From positions 13,473,309 through 13,537,308 of the forward strand of contig OX345636.1 in assembly GCA_947044365.1 (NCBI GenBank): a stretch of DNA of 64,000 nt, written 5' to 3'. A program made the translations under genes and the position numbers. The notes beneath the pieces were generated by a model. The model was not told the DNA's origin. It searched no databases and worked only from the letters and a program-made list of their open reading frames with translations. This DNA comes from Petrosia ficiformis (lineage: Eukaryota > Porifera > Demospongiae > Haplosclerida > Petrosiidae). Within the stretch, counting starts at the first letter, position 1; each line of letters starts with the position of its first letter. Shown in pieces: positions 46,721 through 58,292 of the stretch.

Positions 46721-47200
46721 ATTGAGAAACATGTATCCCTATATTATTGCTCTGTGATGACTATGTATCAATCATTGCTGATGGCACTGGTCTCTCCACC
46801 TTTCTGTGTACTCGAAAGCTGGGGCTTGAAGAAGTAAGTGTAAGCCTGATTGCAGTCTAAGTGCACAGATCTTTGATGAACTGACTGAAGTAGTCCTTCA
46901 AGGTTCTAAATGATGACTTCCTCATGAAACTCAACAACTTACTTGTTAAAGATTCTTACATAATATTTATACTGTTTCTTCGCAATTTACAACAGCTATT
47001 AGCAGTTACATCCTTTCTGAATCTTCCAGCTGATCTGTAGCTCAAGCCCTGCATTCTTTTACATGCCATGCCCATTAATTGACTGGGCTCCCTGGAATAA
47101 CACAACTTCCTTAACTACGTATACAACTGTACTTGTGCAAGTGACACAAGAATATATGTATGTATATACATTAAACCCTGTGGAAAGCAATTATAAATGC
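46721..47200 (-). repeat. Interspersed repeat R1, subfamily b, inverted copy
   Basis: Reverse complement of the 1740-2275 unit along its whole length. Its plus strand keeps the ADGT.LSTFLCTRKLG reading seen on the minus strand of the first copy, ending in the same SLIAV stop. Confidence 0.65.
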
Positions 47201-47254
47201 AAGTGATAAGCTAAAATCCCAGCTAGTTAAGTCTTAATACCTGACATGGGATCA

Positions 47255-47640
47255 AGTACTTTAGAAAGTACACAGTTAATTAAGTGCTTGAGCAAAGTGG
47301 AAAGCGGTTTGAGCGCAAGCTTAAGCACCTTGAAAGTGCTTCAAGCATAATTTTTAAGCACATTTCTAATTAAGTACATTTTATAAACATGGTCTTTCAT
47401 AAGTACTATATTTCATTCAAGGCTTAATTAAACACCTTTCCAGTTATGATAAACAGTCTCTCCACAGGAGTAGAAGCTGGTATTCCCAAATGTGATGTGT
47501 GATAATTATTGTTTTGAGCACTTAATTATGCTTCACAAGCACTTTAAATAAGCATAAGCATAAGCAAAATCCACAAAAATGCTTAAAGAGTACTTTCAAA
47601 GTTGCAAAAATGTGCTTAAAACACCTTTAACATCAGTGTT
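47255..47640. repeat. AAGCACTT-rich inverted-repeat element
   Basis: Many AAGTGCTT/AAGCACTT words in both orientations (near 47275-47345 and 47515-47620) suggest a small foldback element. No coding capacity. Confidence 0.45.
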
Positions 47641-47859
47641 GCCAGATTGGCACTTGTAATGCTATTTTTGGCACATTTCAACAACACCCTCATGGCATGA
47701 TAGATGTAATGACATCTTTGATGGCACTCTTGCTTATTAATGGCATTCACTTTACAAATCATTGCAATTATTTACTGTGCTACTGAGTGGGTGGGCTTAC
47801 TTATTAAAATATTAACTACACTATGACACTCCTGTTTTGACCAGTAATTAAAAAAATGG

Positions 47860-48840
47860 AGGATTTTGATGCAATATCAGCTACTGTGATGATTTCAGTG
47901 ATGATGAAATTAGTAGTGAAGTCATTGAAACTACTAGTTCTGTACACCTAGGATTAACCTCTAAGGCTAAGCTTAAATCTACATTAAAAGTTTGTAACTT
48001 TAAATTTGTACATAACTTCACTCCCTCATAGTCTCTTCCGGTTAAGCAAAAGTATTCTTCAAGTGGGAGAAGAGGATGGAATGTTTAGGCTGGCTGAAAC
48101 CAAATGTAACTAATTAATTCAAAGAAAGCTGTTTGTTCAGTCTGTATGTAATTGCTTACTAAGTGCAAAACTGTCAGTGTTGTTTAGGCATGGAAGGTCA
48201 ACCCCACACCAAACAAATGTAAAGATTCTCAAGGACCCTCAACTTCGTAGACTAAATACATTTACATGTGCCAGTACAACTAATGATCAGATGGTGAAGC
48301 AGGCAGAGATTAAATTGCCGCATTTCTGGCAGAGCACAATATCGATTTCTTACCTTGTTTCAAGATTCAAAAATTGTTGCTAACATGCAAAACGTACTTG
48401 GTTCTCAGTTTCATGAAGATTATTTGCACAATTGAAGAATTCACCTTTCCTCGATGAAACTACAGATGTTTCTGTCATTAAACTGATATGCGCTGTTGTA
48501 CAATTCTTGTCATTAAACTGATATGCGCTGTTGTACAATTCTTTAATAAACCTAAGTACATATTGGGTTGTTCGAATCTTCCATTTCAAGAGGAAGAGCT
48601 ACTGGTTGATCAGTATTGGGGACATGTGAGTCATATCACAGACGGTGATGGAAGGCCAGAGTTTGATGTAGTGGTTACATTTATAATGAGTCTCCTGTTC
48701 TTACCACACACAAATGCAGACACAGAAAAGGTTTCTCTGCTGTAAATTTGATCAAAACGAAAACCCGCAACCAACTAAAGACAGTATACACATATCTTTT
48801 GATATCTAAATGTTTTTATGACAAATAATACCGAGGTCAT
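47860..48840 (+). pseudogene. hAT-like transposase relic
   Basis: Scattered readings in shifting frames: STTNDQMVKQAEIKLPHFW (about 48270-48330), VLGSQFHEDYLHN (about 48390-48435), and the dimerisation-domain block FDVVVTFIMSLLFLPHTNAD (about 48660-48720), followed after a frameshift by IKTKTRNQLKTVYTYL. The LPH.NAD.E..FS....IKTK.RN.L signature is the C-terminal hAT dimerisation region. A 34-base direct duplication (GTCATTAAACTGATATGCGC repeated at 48475 and 48509) and several stops show decay. Confidence 0.6.
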
Positions 48841-48867
48841 TAGTGAGAACCAGTGAGTGGCAAAAGA

Positions 48868-48995
48868 AGATATATGGAGAAAAAAGCATCCCTATGATTG
48901 CTTTATAGTTGTCATCATTCAGTAATCATGGCTGACTTTCTTATGCATGAAACACAACAGACTATTATTTTAATTATCCACTCTTCTTAATTTTT
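48868..48995 (-). repeat. R1a fragment, inverted
   Basis: AGATATATGGAGAAAAAAGC followed by CATCCCTATGATTGCTTTAT and GAAACACAACAGACTATTAT is the reverse complement of the tail of the R1a copies at 37.4 and 54.5 kb. Confidence 0.55.
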
Positions 48996-49282
48996 AAATA
49001 TTCTTGTAGAACATCGAGAATATATTGAATCTAGAATAGCTATTAATTCCAGTTTTCTTCATGATCTATGCTTTCTGCCTGCTGATATTTGGTGCCAGTA
49101 TGGGCATTGTCTGACTCAAACCCTCACCTTGTAGCTAACAAACATAATTTTGATATCTATGGCTTTCTTAAAAGGTTTTCAGTCTAACTAAGGAGTTGAA
49201 TGTTTGTAGTCATTCTGTTTAATATATGGAATTATAGGTGAGTTAATGTGGGCATCTAGTTTTCCATGGAGTTCAATCAATA

Positions 49283-49492
49283 TACCACATTGCAGGATAT
49301 TTTCGTGGGGTCTAATTTTCGTATTTTTCGTGATACAGAGCCATTCCACGAATATTTAACTTATGAAAATTTATTGTCATAGGTGGAATTTCAGCATTAT
49401 CAATCAAAAAACAAATTTTGACACACGAAAATCGAATATCAATCAAAACACGAAAATAAAACCCCTTGAAAATATCCCACTATACAGTAATT
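49283..49492. mobile_element. MITE with ATTTTCG-type inverted ends
   Basis: AGGATATTTTCGTGGGGTCT at the left is mirrored by CCCCTTGAAAATATCCCACTATACAG at the right, with repeated TTTTCGTG/CACGAAAA words inside. A partial relative is at about 54140-54190 (CTGCGAAAATACTCATTATAC). Confidence 0.6.
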
Positions 49493-49499
49493 AATATTT

Positions 49500-52230
49500 A
49501 TAATTATACATTATTGTGTCATGATGATAATACACGTGTTGTATGTGTGGTTAAGGAAGTTGTAGTATTCGGCGAGGTTTGGTTAAGTAATGTGAGTACC
49601 ATACATAGGCTATTTAGCTTTCATAGTAAAGGTGCCTACATGTTTGCGGAGAATAAGTTACCTTAAGTTTATAAGTGAAGTCTAGGTTCCATAATTGATA
49701 TATATATGCTACAGCAACAATGGCCTGGTAGGTCGAGTTAAAAAATGTTCACATAAAACCTCTGTGGCATATAAAACTTAAACTGCACTTAACATGTATA
49801 CCTTACATGACGATTTAAATTTATGGTATTTTAATATTTTTGTTTGTGCAGTGATACAACCTGATTTCATACCATGATATGTTGGTGATTCCCATGGTAG
49901 CCTTTGATGTACCGCATGTGATATATACCCATAACACGATGGTAACCAGCCACTAAACAATCTAATAATTATATTCATGTACATATACACACACAGGTTT
50001 GCATATGGGTTTGGGTAGAACCAGGGATTCCTCCCAAAAATCGTGGAAAAAAGCACTAAATTAAATTAAGACAACGGAATAAGAAAGAAGTCCACTGTAA
50101 AGATAATAGTGATGCAATAGGCAAAATAATTATTCTCATAAAATTCTTATGAATAAACTAGCACTTGTTCTTTGGTTTTAAAATCTTCCTTGGGATAAAA
50201 TTGGCCTAATAATTCATTTAAATAATTGTTTACCTTCTTTCATTCCAAAATATATTAGGCATGACAGAAAAGGAGCAGCCTCCAATTTTCACATCCTTCA
50301 CTTAACCAGTATTGTAGTAGTGAGAATGCATCATCAACTTAAGCAACAAACGTGTACATACCAGATACATCCAGTGACCAGTAGCAACAGACTAGGAGAA
50401 TCTTGCTAGATGAATGGAAAAAGTATGCAATATTTAAGCACATTATTAAACAGAGTTTACATAATTAAAATCTAATTATGTTCAAGTGGAACCTCCTAAT
50501 GCAGACACTATTGGAACCAGTGAGTGTCCTAATTTCATAAGCTGTCCTTAATTCAGAGGGGTGAACTAGAACAAAATGACCGTCTATATACATATATACG
50601 TATATTTCAATTACAAATGAGATATTAAAACACACGTACCTACACATCATATATCAGGTGTTTATAAAGTTGACAAACAAGACCTTCAAGATTACTATAC
50701 TACAGACATCATAGTAGATCAAGTCGTAAATAATCTGCTGTCTGTAATATAAATTATAGAATGATTTTTATGTATTGTTGTATTAGTAAACTTTATTTAG
50801 GGCCTCTAGTTAAACATTGTACTTAAATGTATAATTATGTAAACAGCACTACATGTATTGGTAAGCAGTGTTCTGCCAACACTGGTCAGCACTAGTTGGG
50901 AATAACCACCTCTCAGATATTACATGTATAGGCTACTGAGACAGTATTAAGTATGTACATGTATATACTGGATAAAATGGCACCAAATGCAACTTAGAAT
51001 CCAACCACCACTCTAAATATCCGGGGCAGAACACTGGGTAAGCAACTAAGCAAACAGTTGATTTATGCATGTAGCTCAAATGAAAAGCTGCTCTATTTCA
51101 TACCAGCAGCTGTAATGCTACAATCAGCTTCATTGAGACTTTGGAAAGCAGTTTGATGCTTTACACAATTGTGGTCACGGCACTAAAGAATTAGATAAGG
51201 ATTTAAATTTATACAAGTATGTGCTTGACATCTCGGCTGGGGGGGGGGGGGGGGGGGGGGTTTGGGGTATACATGAAGAAAGTTGTTTGGAGTGACAATA
51301 GTACCAGATAACTATGTACCATCTAGGTGCGTGCATGGACATGCCTTCTGGAAAGACTTTTGATCCTCAGCAGTTGATTCCCAAGAGGTAAAACATTTAA
51401 TTTTATGGAACCATATTTTCTAGTCAAAAATCAGTTAATAATGCTAAATTGCCAAAAAAAATTGCTGCATAATCACTGACTACTGAAAGTTCATTACTGA
51501 AGGCTATTGTCTACTTGTACAGTGTTTCACTACTTTTGAAGCACATTTTCAATTTTTTTGAATTCGGAAATCTCAAAGTGGTGACAAAAGTAATGGCTGG
51601 AAAAGAGAACAACTTGAAGGTACATAAAAGTAAGCCTAAAACATGTATAATGATGTAAATGAAGAATGATTGTAATCAATGTTAAATGATAAGTATGAAT
51701 AACAACAAAATAATGATTCAAAAGAGATGAGATAGGTTGGTATTTAGTAATAGTAAACTAGTAGCTCACCAAAATGCTGATTTAGGTTATAGTTTTTATT
51801 TCAGAAATTGAAATACTCAAAGAGAATGGGTTATGACTTTGAAATTATGTTTCCTCAAAGAGAATAAGTTTATAATAAAAAAGAACACACTAATATACAA
51901 GATGAAGTAAAATGATTATAAATGAATGAACTCAGAGTGCAAAACCTCCATCACAAGTGTGATTGGAAAACAAAGTCACAGTCAGTACTACTGACAGAAG
52001 AAAATGCAATCTATTATATATATTATACAATTATACATGTATTATTACAACATACACTCCAGTCCTATCTGCTAAGCAAGAGCAGAAAACCAAGAATTAG
52101 AAAACTTTGTGAACTATACACTACTATGAGTTCATTTACAATACAAGCAGAACATTCTTTCCTCTGTAATCATAATAAGTAGTACAACTGGAATAGAATT
52201 AGACTAAGTATGGGACACAATACTACAAGT
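49500..52230. other. No recognised gene
   Basis: AT-rich DNA with small repeats. It includes a run of about 22 G (51239-51260) and a weak element end near 50485 (GTGGAACCTCCTAATGCAGA). A block at 50205-50260 resembles the intron sequence preceding the candidate exon at 55997. Short frames (e.g. 51922-52182) carry no recognisable motif. Confidence 0.4.
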
Positions 52231-52261
52231 TAGCCTGTTCATACAGGCGTATGAGATGTTT

Positions 52262-52440
52262 GATTCGGACCCTGCCAGCTGAGCTGCCTTGGTAGCTCAG
52301 TTGGTAGAGCATCTGTCCAGAGTACAGAGTGTCGTGGGTTTGAATCCCACCTGAGGCAACTCTCATTTTTATTTTTCCATTGCCTCAGGTGTCTTTTTTT
52401 CTTTCTTTCTTTCTACATCTCCAATAACATCATGTACATG
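52262..52440 (+). mobile_element. tRNA-derived SINE with TTTC tail
   Basis: The tRNA-like head is followed by ACTCTCATTTTTATTTTTCC, TTGCCTCAGG (which pairs with CCTGAGGCAA at the end of the head) and a TTTCTTTCTTTC tail, then ACATCTCCAATAACATCATG. A 5'-truncated copy is at 54615-54718. The DNA at 52860-53002 repeats both flanks without the element, giving an empty site. Confidence 0.75.
52286..52358 (+). tRNA. tRNA-like head of a SINE, probably not a working tRNA
   Basis: Seventy-three bases fold as a cloverleaf: acceptor GCCTTGG/CTGAGGC, D arm GCTC/GAGC with A box TAGCTCAGTTGG, anticodon stem TCTGT/ACAGA, T arm GTGGG/CCCAC with B box GGTTTGAATCC, and discriminator A. The anticodon loop CCAGAGT has C where U33 is nearly universal. 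Its nominal anticodon AGA (Ser) does not fit the short variable loop. It continues directly into a SINE body, so I treat it as a polymerase III promoter. Confidence 0.55.
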
Positions 52441-53499
52441 CAGTATTCTGTACCATTCTATTGGCTGGCATAAAGTAGCAGGATAACTTTAGTTAACAAA
52501 CCATAAACAAATTACGGGTCCACTGTAATAAAACTAACTAAAAATACATTCGCCCAATTAGTTACATGTACAGTGTAGCTTAGACCATTAAAATGGTTGT
52601 TTCTTCATATAAGAAGTCACAAAATTATGTTACATTTATATAGTCTCATATGATATAAGAATTATGTTAGGTGTACTGACATTGTTAGGGTTATATCAGG
52701 ATGTTTTTGTTCTTACTCAAGCATGAAAGTATTGTATTCTGTGGTTTGTATAAGCTATTTTGAATGTGTAATATAGCTACTATACTATCCTTATATGAAG
52801 TGATGACCATTAATGCAAGCCTAATATTGTATTTAATAAAAATTTGCGTTTATACACTACTATGAGTTCATTTACTATACAAACAGAACATGCTTTCCTC
52901 TGTAATCACAATAAATACTAGTACAACCAGCATAGAATCAGACTAAGTATGGGACACAATACTAGATGTACATGTACATGCAGTATTCTGTACCATTCTA
53001 ATTCTATTCCAGTTTAATATTCTTCTTGAGCTAGTTGCAAAAATAAATTATAGCAATATGATTAAAGCTGTAATAATGAGTTGAGTTCAGCTCTATATTA
53101 CCAGTACCACACACACACAAAACCTTCCACTCCACCTATGCAGGCAAGGGATATTAAATTTATAGGGAAAGTGAAAGTACCTAATTTTGATAACTAGCTA
53201 CAGTTTAAATATTGAAATTGAGTGGCAAATACAAGTTACATTTTATTGGTGGAGCTTTAAATTCATACATGTATCACCCTATAGTCTTGACATTCGTTTA
53301 TAGTATACTGGTAATAGTTATAGTGTCTTTTGCTGTGCATTAAGTGTTATTATGAAGGCACTTGAGTAAAGCCATAAAGGTTACTTATGCATTGGCCTTT
53401 GTCTTGACCCAAGTGTCCTCATTAAAAACACTAAATGCACAGTAAAGGGTGCTATTTTATCCTAATAACTCTTAGCACGTACACATTAGTGTTGTTTTA

Positions 53500-53745
53500 G
53501 TGCTATACCTTAGTAAGGCATTGTGACGTTTAGTTAACTAAACTATAACTAAATTGCAGGTCTATTGTAATAACTATAACTAACTACTTTTAGTTAGTTA
53601 ACTAAAACCCTTTTAGTAAGCCTAATATCATTTTAGTTAATTATCTACAACTATAACTAAATTACGAGAAACTAGACATACTATAACTATAACTATAACT
53701 AAAAATGGTCATTATTGTCAAACTAAAACAACACAATACACATGC
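53500..53745. repeat. TTTAGTTAACTAAA repeat block
   Basis: Dense TAACTAAA/TTTAGTTA palindromic words, related to those at 7690-7790 and 10900-11230. The rest of 53003-54215 shows nothing recognisable apart from an ATTAATTAAT palindromic stretch near 53900 and the MITE fragment near 54140. Confidence 0.5.
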
Positions 53746-54221
53746 AATAAGTGATTAAATGTGCTGTCAGGTGATGAGTTAAAAGCAATCTCATTGGCTA
53801 TAATTTGCATTATTTACTAAAAGTGTAGCTACATGTACATTATACATGTATGTAACAATATGTTGTTATGAGGAATGTACTCATAAATTCCCCAACTCAT
53901 TAATTAATCATGCATGGATAATTAATTAATGAAGTACATCATTCACACAAATAATTATTCAGCTCATTAACTAATACTATATGTGGTTAGAGTAAAATTA
54001 TATTCACAATAATTTTTATAGAACAGTGTGCCATATACAAAAAATATAATTTTATTGAACAATAATTCCATTTTAGTTAGCAACTGAAGAACATGTAAAT
54101 AAATTTCCACAGAATGTTATTCATGTGTTCTTCAATCGACTGCGAAATTAAGCAAAAATAAATTTCTCTGCGAAAATACTCATTATACGGTATGTATTAT
54201 TTGAGAGGTCGAACTATATAT

Positions 54222-54590
54222 ATTTTTTTTTCTTGTGTCCACTTCGTGAGTATGCGTTGTATACGTAGTTAAGGAAGTTGCGTCATTCCCGAGGGCTCGG
54301 TCAATTAATGGGCGTGGTGCATAATAGAACGCATGCTCGAACTGAAGAGAAAGAAAGCTGCTTGTAGCTTACATGATAGAATTAGAAACTGGAACTACTA
54401 GCTAACTATTCTATCTGAAATATATTTCTAAAGTTCTACAAGATCCTTTAAAAGGTAAAGAGAGTAGATAATCAAAATAATAACTATAATAGGCTGTTGT
54501 GTTTCAGGCATGATAAAGTCAGCCATGATTACTGAATGCTGGACACCATAAAAGCAATCATAGGGATACTTTTTTCTCTATATACACTTG
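54222..54590 (+). repeat. Interspersed repeat R1, subfamily a, third copy
   Basis: CTTGTGTCCACTTCGTGAGT, then AGTTAAGGAAGTTGCGTCAT, GGGCTCGGTCAATTAATGGG, GAAAGCTGCTTGTAGCTTAC, AGATCCTTTAAAAGGTAAAG and GACACCATAAAAGCAATCAT, matching the 37 kb copy throughout. Confidence 0.7.
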
Positions 54591-54614
54591 TTAATTTGGG
54601 TTATAACTTACATG

Positions 54615-54718
54615 TGAGGCAACTCTCATTTTTCATTTTTCCATTGCCTCAGGTATCTTTCATTCATTCTTTCTTTCTTTCTTTCTTTCTTTCTACATCT
54701 CTGATAACATCATGTACA
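54615..54718 (+). mobile_element. 5'-truncated SINE copy
   Basis: GTGAGGCAACTCTCATTTTT, TTGCCTCAGG, a (TTTC)n tail and ACATCTCTGATAACATCATG reproduce the body and tail of the SINE at 52.3 kb; the tRNA head is missing. Confidence 0.75.
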
Positions 54719-55095
54719 TAATTGTAATTTTATCTACACAGTAAAGTGATATCCACACATGATATACTAACACAAATGTTTTGTCTATTATCTATAGATA
54801 GAGGAAAACAATTCAACATCCACACAAATGAGTCGTAATGCATATGGTAAGATGTTACATGCAAGGTTGTGTATAAGGGGGTGGGGAAGGGCAAACCTGG
54901 GATTAATATGAACTGTGTAACATTAGGAGGAGAGGGAGTCAAGTGAGATCTAAAACTAATGACATATTCACGTTAGGCATGACTAAACTCTGTTTGTGAA
55001 GCCCCCGAATTATAATTTGTTATACTAATTGACTACACATAATTATTTAAACATGTACAAGTTGTACATACATGTACATGTACTAGAGTTACAGT

Positions 55096-55575
55096 GGAGT
55101 AGCATTAAAATAACACTTTTAATATGAAAGTCTGCTTAAAATGTACATCTGGTCCCCTGTGGGGCTTACATATAAATAATACATTCCAATTCCTTTAGCA
55201 TGAACACTAAAAAATGAATTTCCGCTTTACATGTTATGAATATTAAATCCCTTGAATGAGATTTGTGCGTCTTTTCGCGTCAATAATTAAAATGGGCTCT
55301 GTATGTTGCATGTACTCTCATATTTTATAAGACTGATAATTCTAACTTACTTTGCTGCAAAGAAAAGCTGCAAAGACAACCTTGATCTCAAATTTATCCT
55401 TTGCTATCAGCAAGAAGAGATCAAGGCAAGCACTTAAAAGTATAGTAATCCCACGGGCAACACCCACTTTTTTATTAGCCTGTATAACTATAGTTAAACA
55501 AAAGACCATCTAAGATTTCGTTAGCTACAGGAAAGCAGCAAGACGAGTGTTTGAAACTGTAGTAGTCAGTGGTGC
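55096..55575. mobile_element. Fragment related to the 44.5 kb TIR element
   Basis: Begins GGAGTAGCATTAAAATAACAC, continues AAGTCTGCTTAAAATGTACA and TAGCATGAACACTAAAAAATG as in the 44.5 kb element, and ends with the inverse of its GCTGCTTTCCTG.AGCTAAC block (near 55525-55550). No open frame. Confidence 0.5.
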
Positions 55576-55996
55576 ATCTTTAGGGGTTAATAGTTTTTTT
55601 TAATTTGTTTAATAATCTCTTATTTCATGCATTTCAGCTCCACTTTTAATTAGTTCAAAGTTCAATAATCAGAAAACATATATAAGTACTAGACTGATGA
55701 TAAGTATCAGAGGTGCAAGACTGTGCAAGCAAGTATTGCATGTAATAAATGGGGTAACTATACACTGCAAGAGGCAACATTGTGAGATAGTGCAAAGTTC
55801 AAATGGCAATATAACTACATACATGTACATGTACATGTACATATACATGAGTGACATGATTATTTAATTATCATAATTTTGCAACAAAAATTTCCTCTCA
55901 AATAAACTAGTACTTGCTATTAAAATTTGAACTAGTCTTCTTTGAGATGAAATCAGTTGTTTATCTAATTAATTGTTTACCTTTTTTTCATTCCAG

Positions 55997-56166
55997 AACT
56001 GGTGGTTTCATGCTCTTCATGTAATCATTGTTATGATAGAGAAAATCTTATTATTTTTACATCCTCTTCAACACTTGAAATGCCAAAATACAAAGATCCA
56101 TTACCAGTTACTATGAGCGAACAAAGAGAAGATCCAGAGTGGGTCATTAATAAAATTGTGAAATAA
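55997..56166 (+). CDS. Candidate 3'-terminal coding exon, unrecognised gene
   Basis: A good acceptor (TTTTTTTCATTCCAG) opens 55 codons reading LVVSCSSCNHCYDRENLIIF, then LEMPKYKDPLPVTMSEQRED, then WVINKIVK and a TAA stop. The composition is protein-like, with a CSSCNHC cluster and a charged tail. No upstream exon can be identified in this repeat-rich stretch and no family is recognised, so it could also be part of a dead gene. Confidence 0.35.
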
Positions 56167-56456
56167 TATTTGAGTACATCCTTACACTTTCTTTCATGAT
56201 AATGATAAAAATTGTTTACTGACATGTGATTACTTATATTGATACACATATATAACTAAATATAGCAGGTTAAATACGTGCTGTTAGAATCCTACAGAAG
56301 CCACATAGCAACCAAGCGCAAAGCATGAGTTTGCTTTTTAGTTCATAGTAAAATATTAATTACCATGACAACATCGAATCTCACAAACCAAGACTCAACG
56401 TCACAAAATATACCGACAAGCTGTTTTCATAGTAATCAGTAAAGTACCTGCTTTCA

Positions 56457-56836
56457 GGGTTCTCGCCAGAAATTTATATAAGAAGGGTATGTGCGCGAAG
56501 CGCACGGAAATTTTTTTAGTTTATTAATCATTCATGAACACGCCCACTAAGTTTGACCTCGTGAGTTTCATTTACAGCGTGTCAAGATGCCTCTTAAAAA
56601 AAAAAGCGAGAATAGATGTCGACTCTAGGCTATGATGGCTATCAACTACAGCTTCAAACAGCTAGCGGTAAACAACCTGTTGAGCAAGCTGGTTCGTCTA
56701 GTGTATTGTATATATAATATGTTTAATATACAGTTCAAGAAGGGTACAACGGGTATTTTGAGCCTTCAAGAAGGGTACTTTTCATGTTAAGAAGGGTTCT
56801 GTACCCTTCAAAAAAAGCCTAACAAGAACCCTGCCA
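56457..56836. mobile_element. MITE with CAGGGTTCT inverted ends
   Basis: CAGGGTTCTCGCCAGAAATT at the left is mirrored by TAACAAGAACCCTG at the right; AAGAAGGGTA words are repeated several times inside the right half. No coding capacity. Confidence 0.7.
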
Positions 56837-57605
56837 GGCTGCTTTTTAGACATACATGTACATGTACTGCTATTTGAAAAGAATATTCCAGAATATATAT
56901 TAATTAATGGACTGCCATGCAACATTTTATAAAGAATTAATGTAACAATTCACCCACACCTACAGTGAGCCTTTCAACCACATAAACAAGTACAAGGTAA
57001 GCCACTCCAAAAACAAACATTGATATTTTGCTCACCAGAAAAGCCACTGTTCCTCACAAGATTGTTGAGGAACAGAATGGTGTCTGTGAATTTGAAGGAG
57101 TGGAGCAAAGAAAGAAACAAGAGGTCGTGTAGATCAAGTGCCATGCTATGTATTGTCAGCTTTGTTCGGTTACCATGGAAACATTTTCTCGTAGCTCGAG
57201 CACTTTGTATTGGAACTTTGGAAGTAAGGAAAAGAGATGGGCTTCAGTATGCAGCAATCATTTTTCACCATTTAGTGTGTGGTATAATGAGCCATGCTAG
57301 AACTGTGTACACAAGATCTAGAGTTTGTAAACCTTAAAAAGACCTGGCCTTGATGGTACAATGATACACCTTGTAACCACATTACTACACTAATACATAC
57401 AAGGGTAGACAAAGTATCCCTACTTATTAAAACTATAATTGTATACACATTGTTACTACACTAATAAATACGAGATACATTCATTTTCATGCTTCTGAAT
57501 TATGACTTCTGCAAAAGTTGGCTTGTTTATCATATAAAGTTGGTAAAGTGTATCTATGAATATATCTATACTGTTATTATGTTGTGATTTCCACATATAA
57601 TACTT

Positions 57606-57665
57606 AGCATATATATATATATAATATATATATAATATATATATATAATATATATATAATATATA
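57606..57665. repeat. (TA)n microsatellite
   Basis: Alternating TATATA blocks broken by TAATATA, about 60 bases. Confidence 0.85.
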
Positions 57666-57960
57666 GTACAATTATGACATCATCCCTTTGATGTGGTGAG
57701 GTCTATATTCTGTATATAGGACCCAAAACAGGTCTATATTTGGAGAAATTAACCCATTAACAACATGCAATACTTTATTGGCAAGTATAATAGTATTTTA
57801 TTGCCAAAACTGTTGTGAAATCATTGAGAATAAGATATCAATATATAGTTTGGGAAAAGATCATCATGCAGTCAGACAGTACCAATCATGTAGTTCATTG
57901 ATGTGGTGAGTCCTATATATTGTATGCAGGAGATGTCACCATCATACAATATATTGTATA

Positions 57961-58100
57961 TAGTATGCTAATAGGTCCTAATACTGAATATAGGACCCTT
58001 GTTTTGTGTCCTCGGATGTGATATAGTTCGGGCTATATCACATCCTTGGACACAAAACTCAGGTCCTATATTTTGTATATAGGACCTATTAGCGTACTAT
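57961..58100. repeat. 140-bp near-perfect palindrome
   Basis: Arms of about 66 bases (57961-58026 and 58033-58099) flank the loop TTCGGG. The arms match at most positions (GCTAATAGGTCCT, ATATAGGACC, GTTTTGTGTCC and GGATGTGATATAG each appear with their complement). Weaker related words (TGATGTGGTGAG...TATATAGGAC) lie outside at 57690-57725 and 57900-57925. Foldback or MITE-like; no frame. Confidence 0.85.
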
Positions 58101-58250
58101 ATAATATACATATAATTATATATACATTAAACCCTGTGGAAAGCATTTAAAGGGCCATAATTATCATCTTCATTCCTATGTAGAATATTATTCAGGTGTT
58201 TACTTGCCGAAATCTCTAGCAGGGCAGGGATTTTTTTCCAGACATTTACC

Positions 58251-58292
58251 CAAGGGGGAGGGTGGGGGGAGGGGGGAGGGTGGGGTTGGGAA
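58251..58292 (+). repeat. G-rich tract with quadruplex potential
   Basis: At least six runs of three to six G are separated by single A, T or TT. The rest of 58300-59600 is AT-rich with no gene; near 58690-59000 it contains CAATATCGTGATACAATATT and GGGTTGGGCAATAT words. Confidence 0.7.

Larger units (their letters stand above)
52120..53002 (+). repeat. Direct repeat pair flanking the SINE
   Basis: 52125-52235 plus 52430-52465 correspond to 52860-53002 (CTACTATGAGTTCATTTAC..., GGGACACAATACTA..., CAGTATTCTGTACCATTCTA). The second copy lacks the SINE. The unit is about 140 bases without it. Confidence 0.75.

Noticed and set aside
51330..51390. Possible short exon starting ATGGACATGCCTTCTGGAAA and ending at AG|GTAAAA
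   Set aside because: Eighteen codons with no homology, no partner exon and a weak donor.
52286..52358. Functional tRNA-Ser (AGA)
   Set aside because: C at position 33, a short variable loop unlike tRNA-Ser, and direct fusion to a SINE body with a second, truncated copy nearby.
57130..57300. THAP-like zinc finger (C..C ... RWASVCSNHFSP)
   Set aside because: Only the VCS.HFS end resembles THAP; frames are broken and the conserved W and P positions cannot be aligned with confidence.
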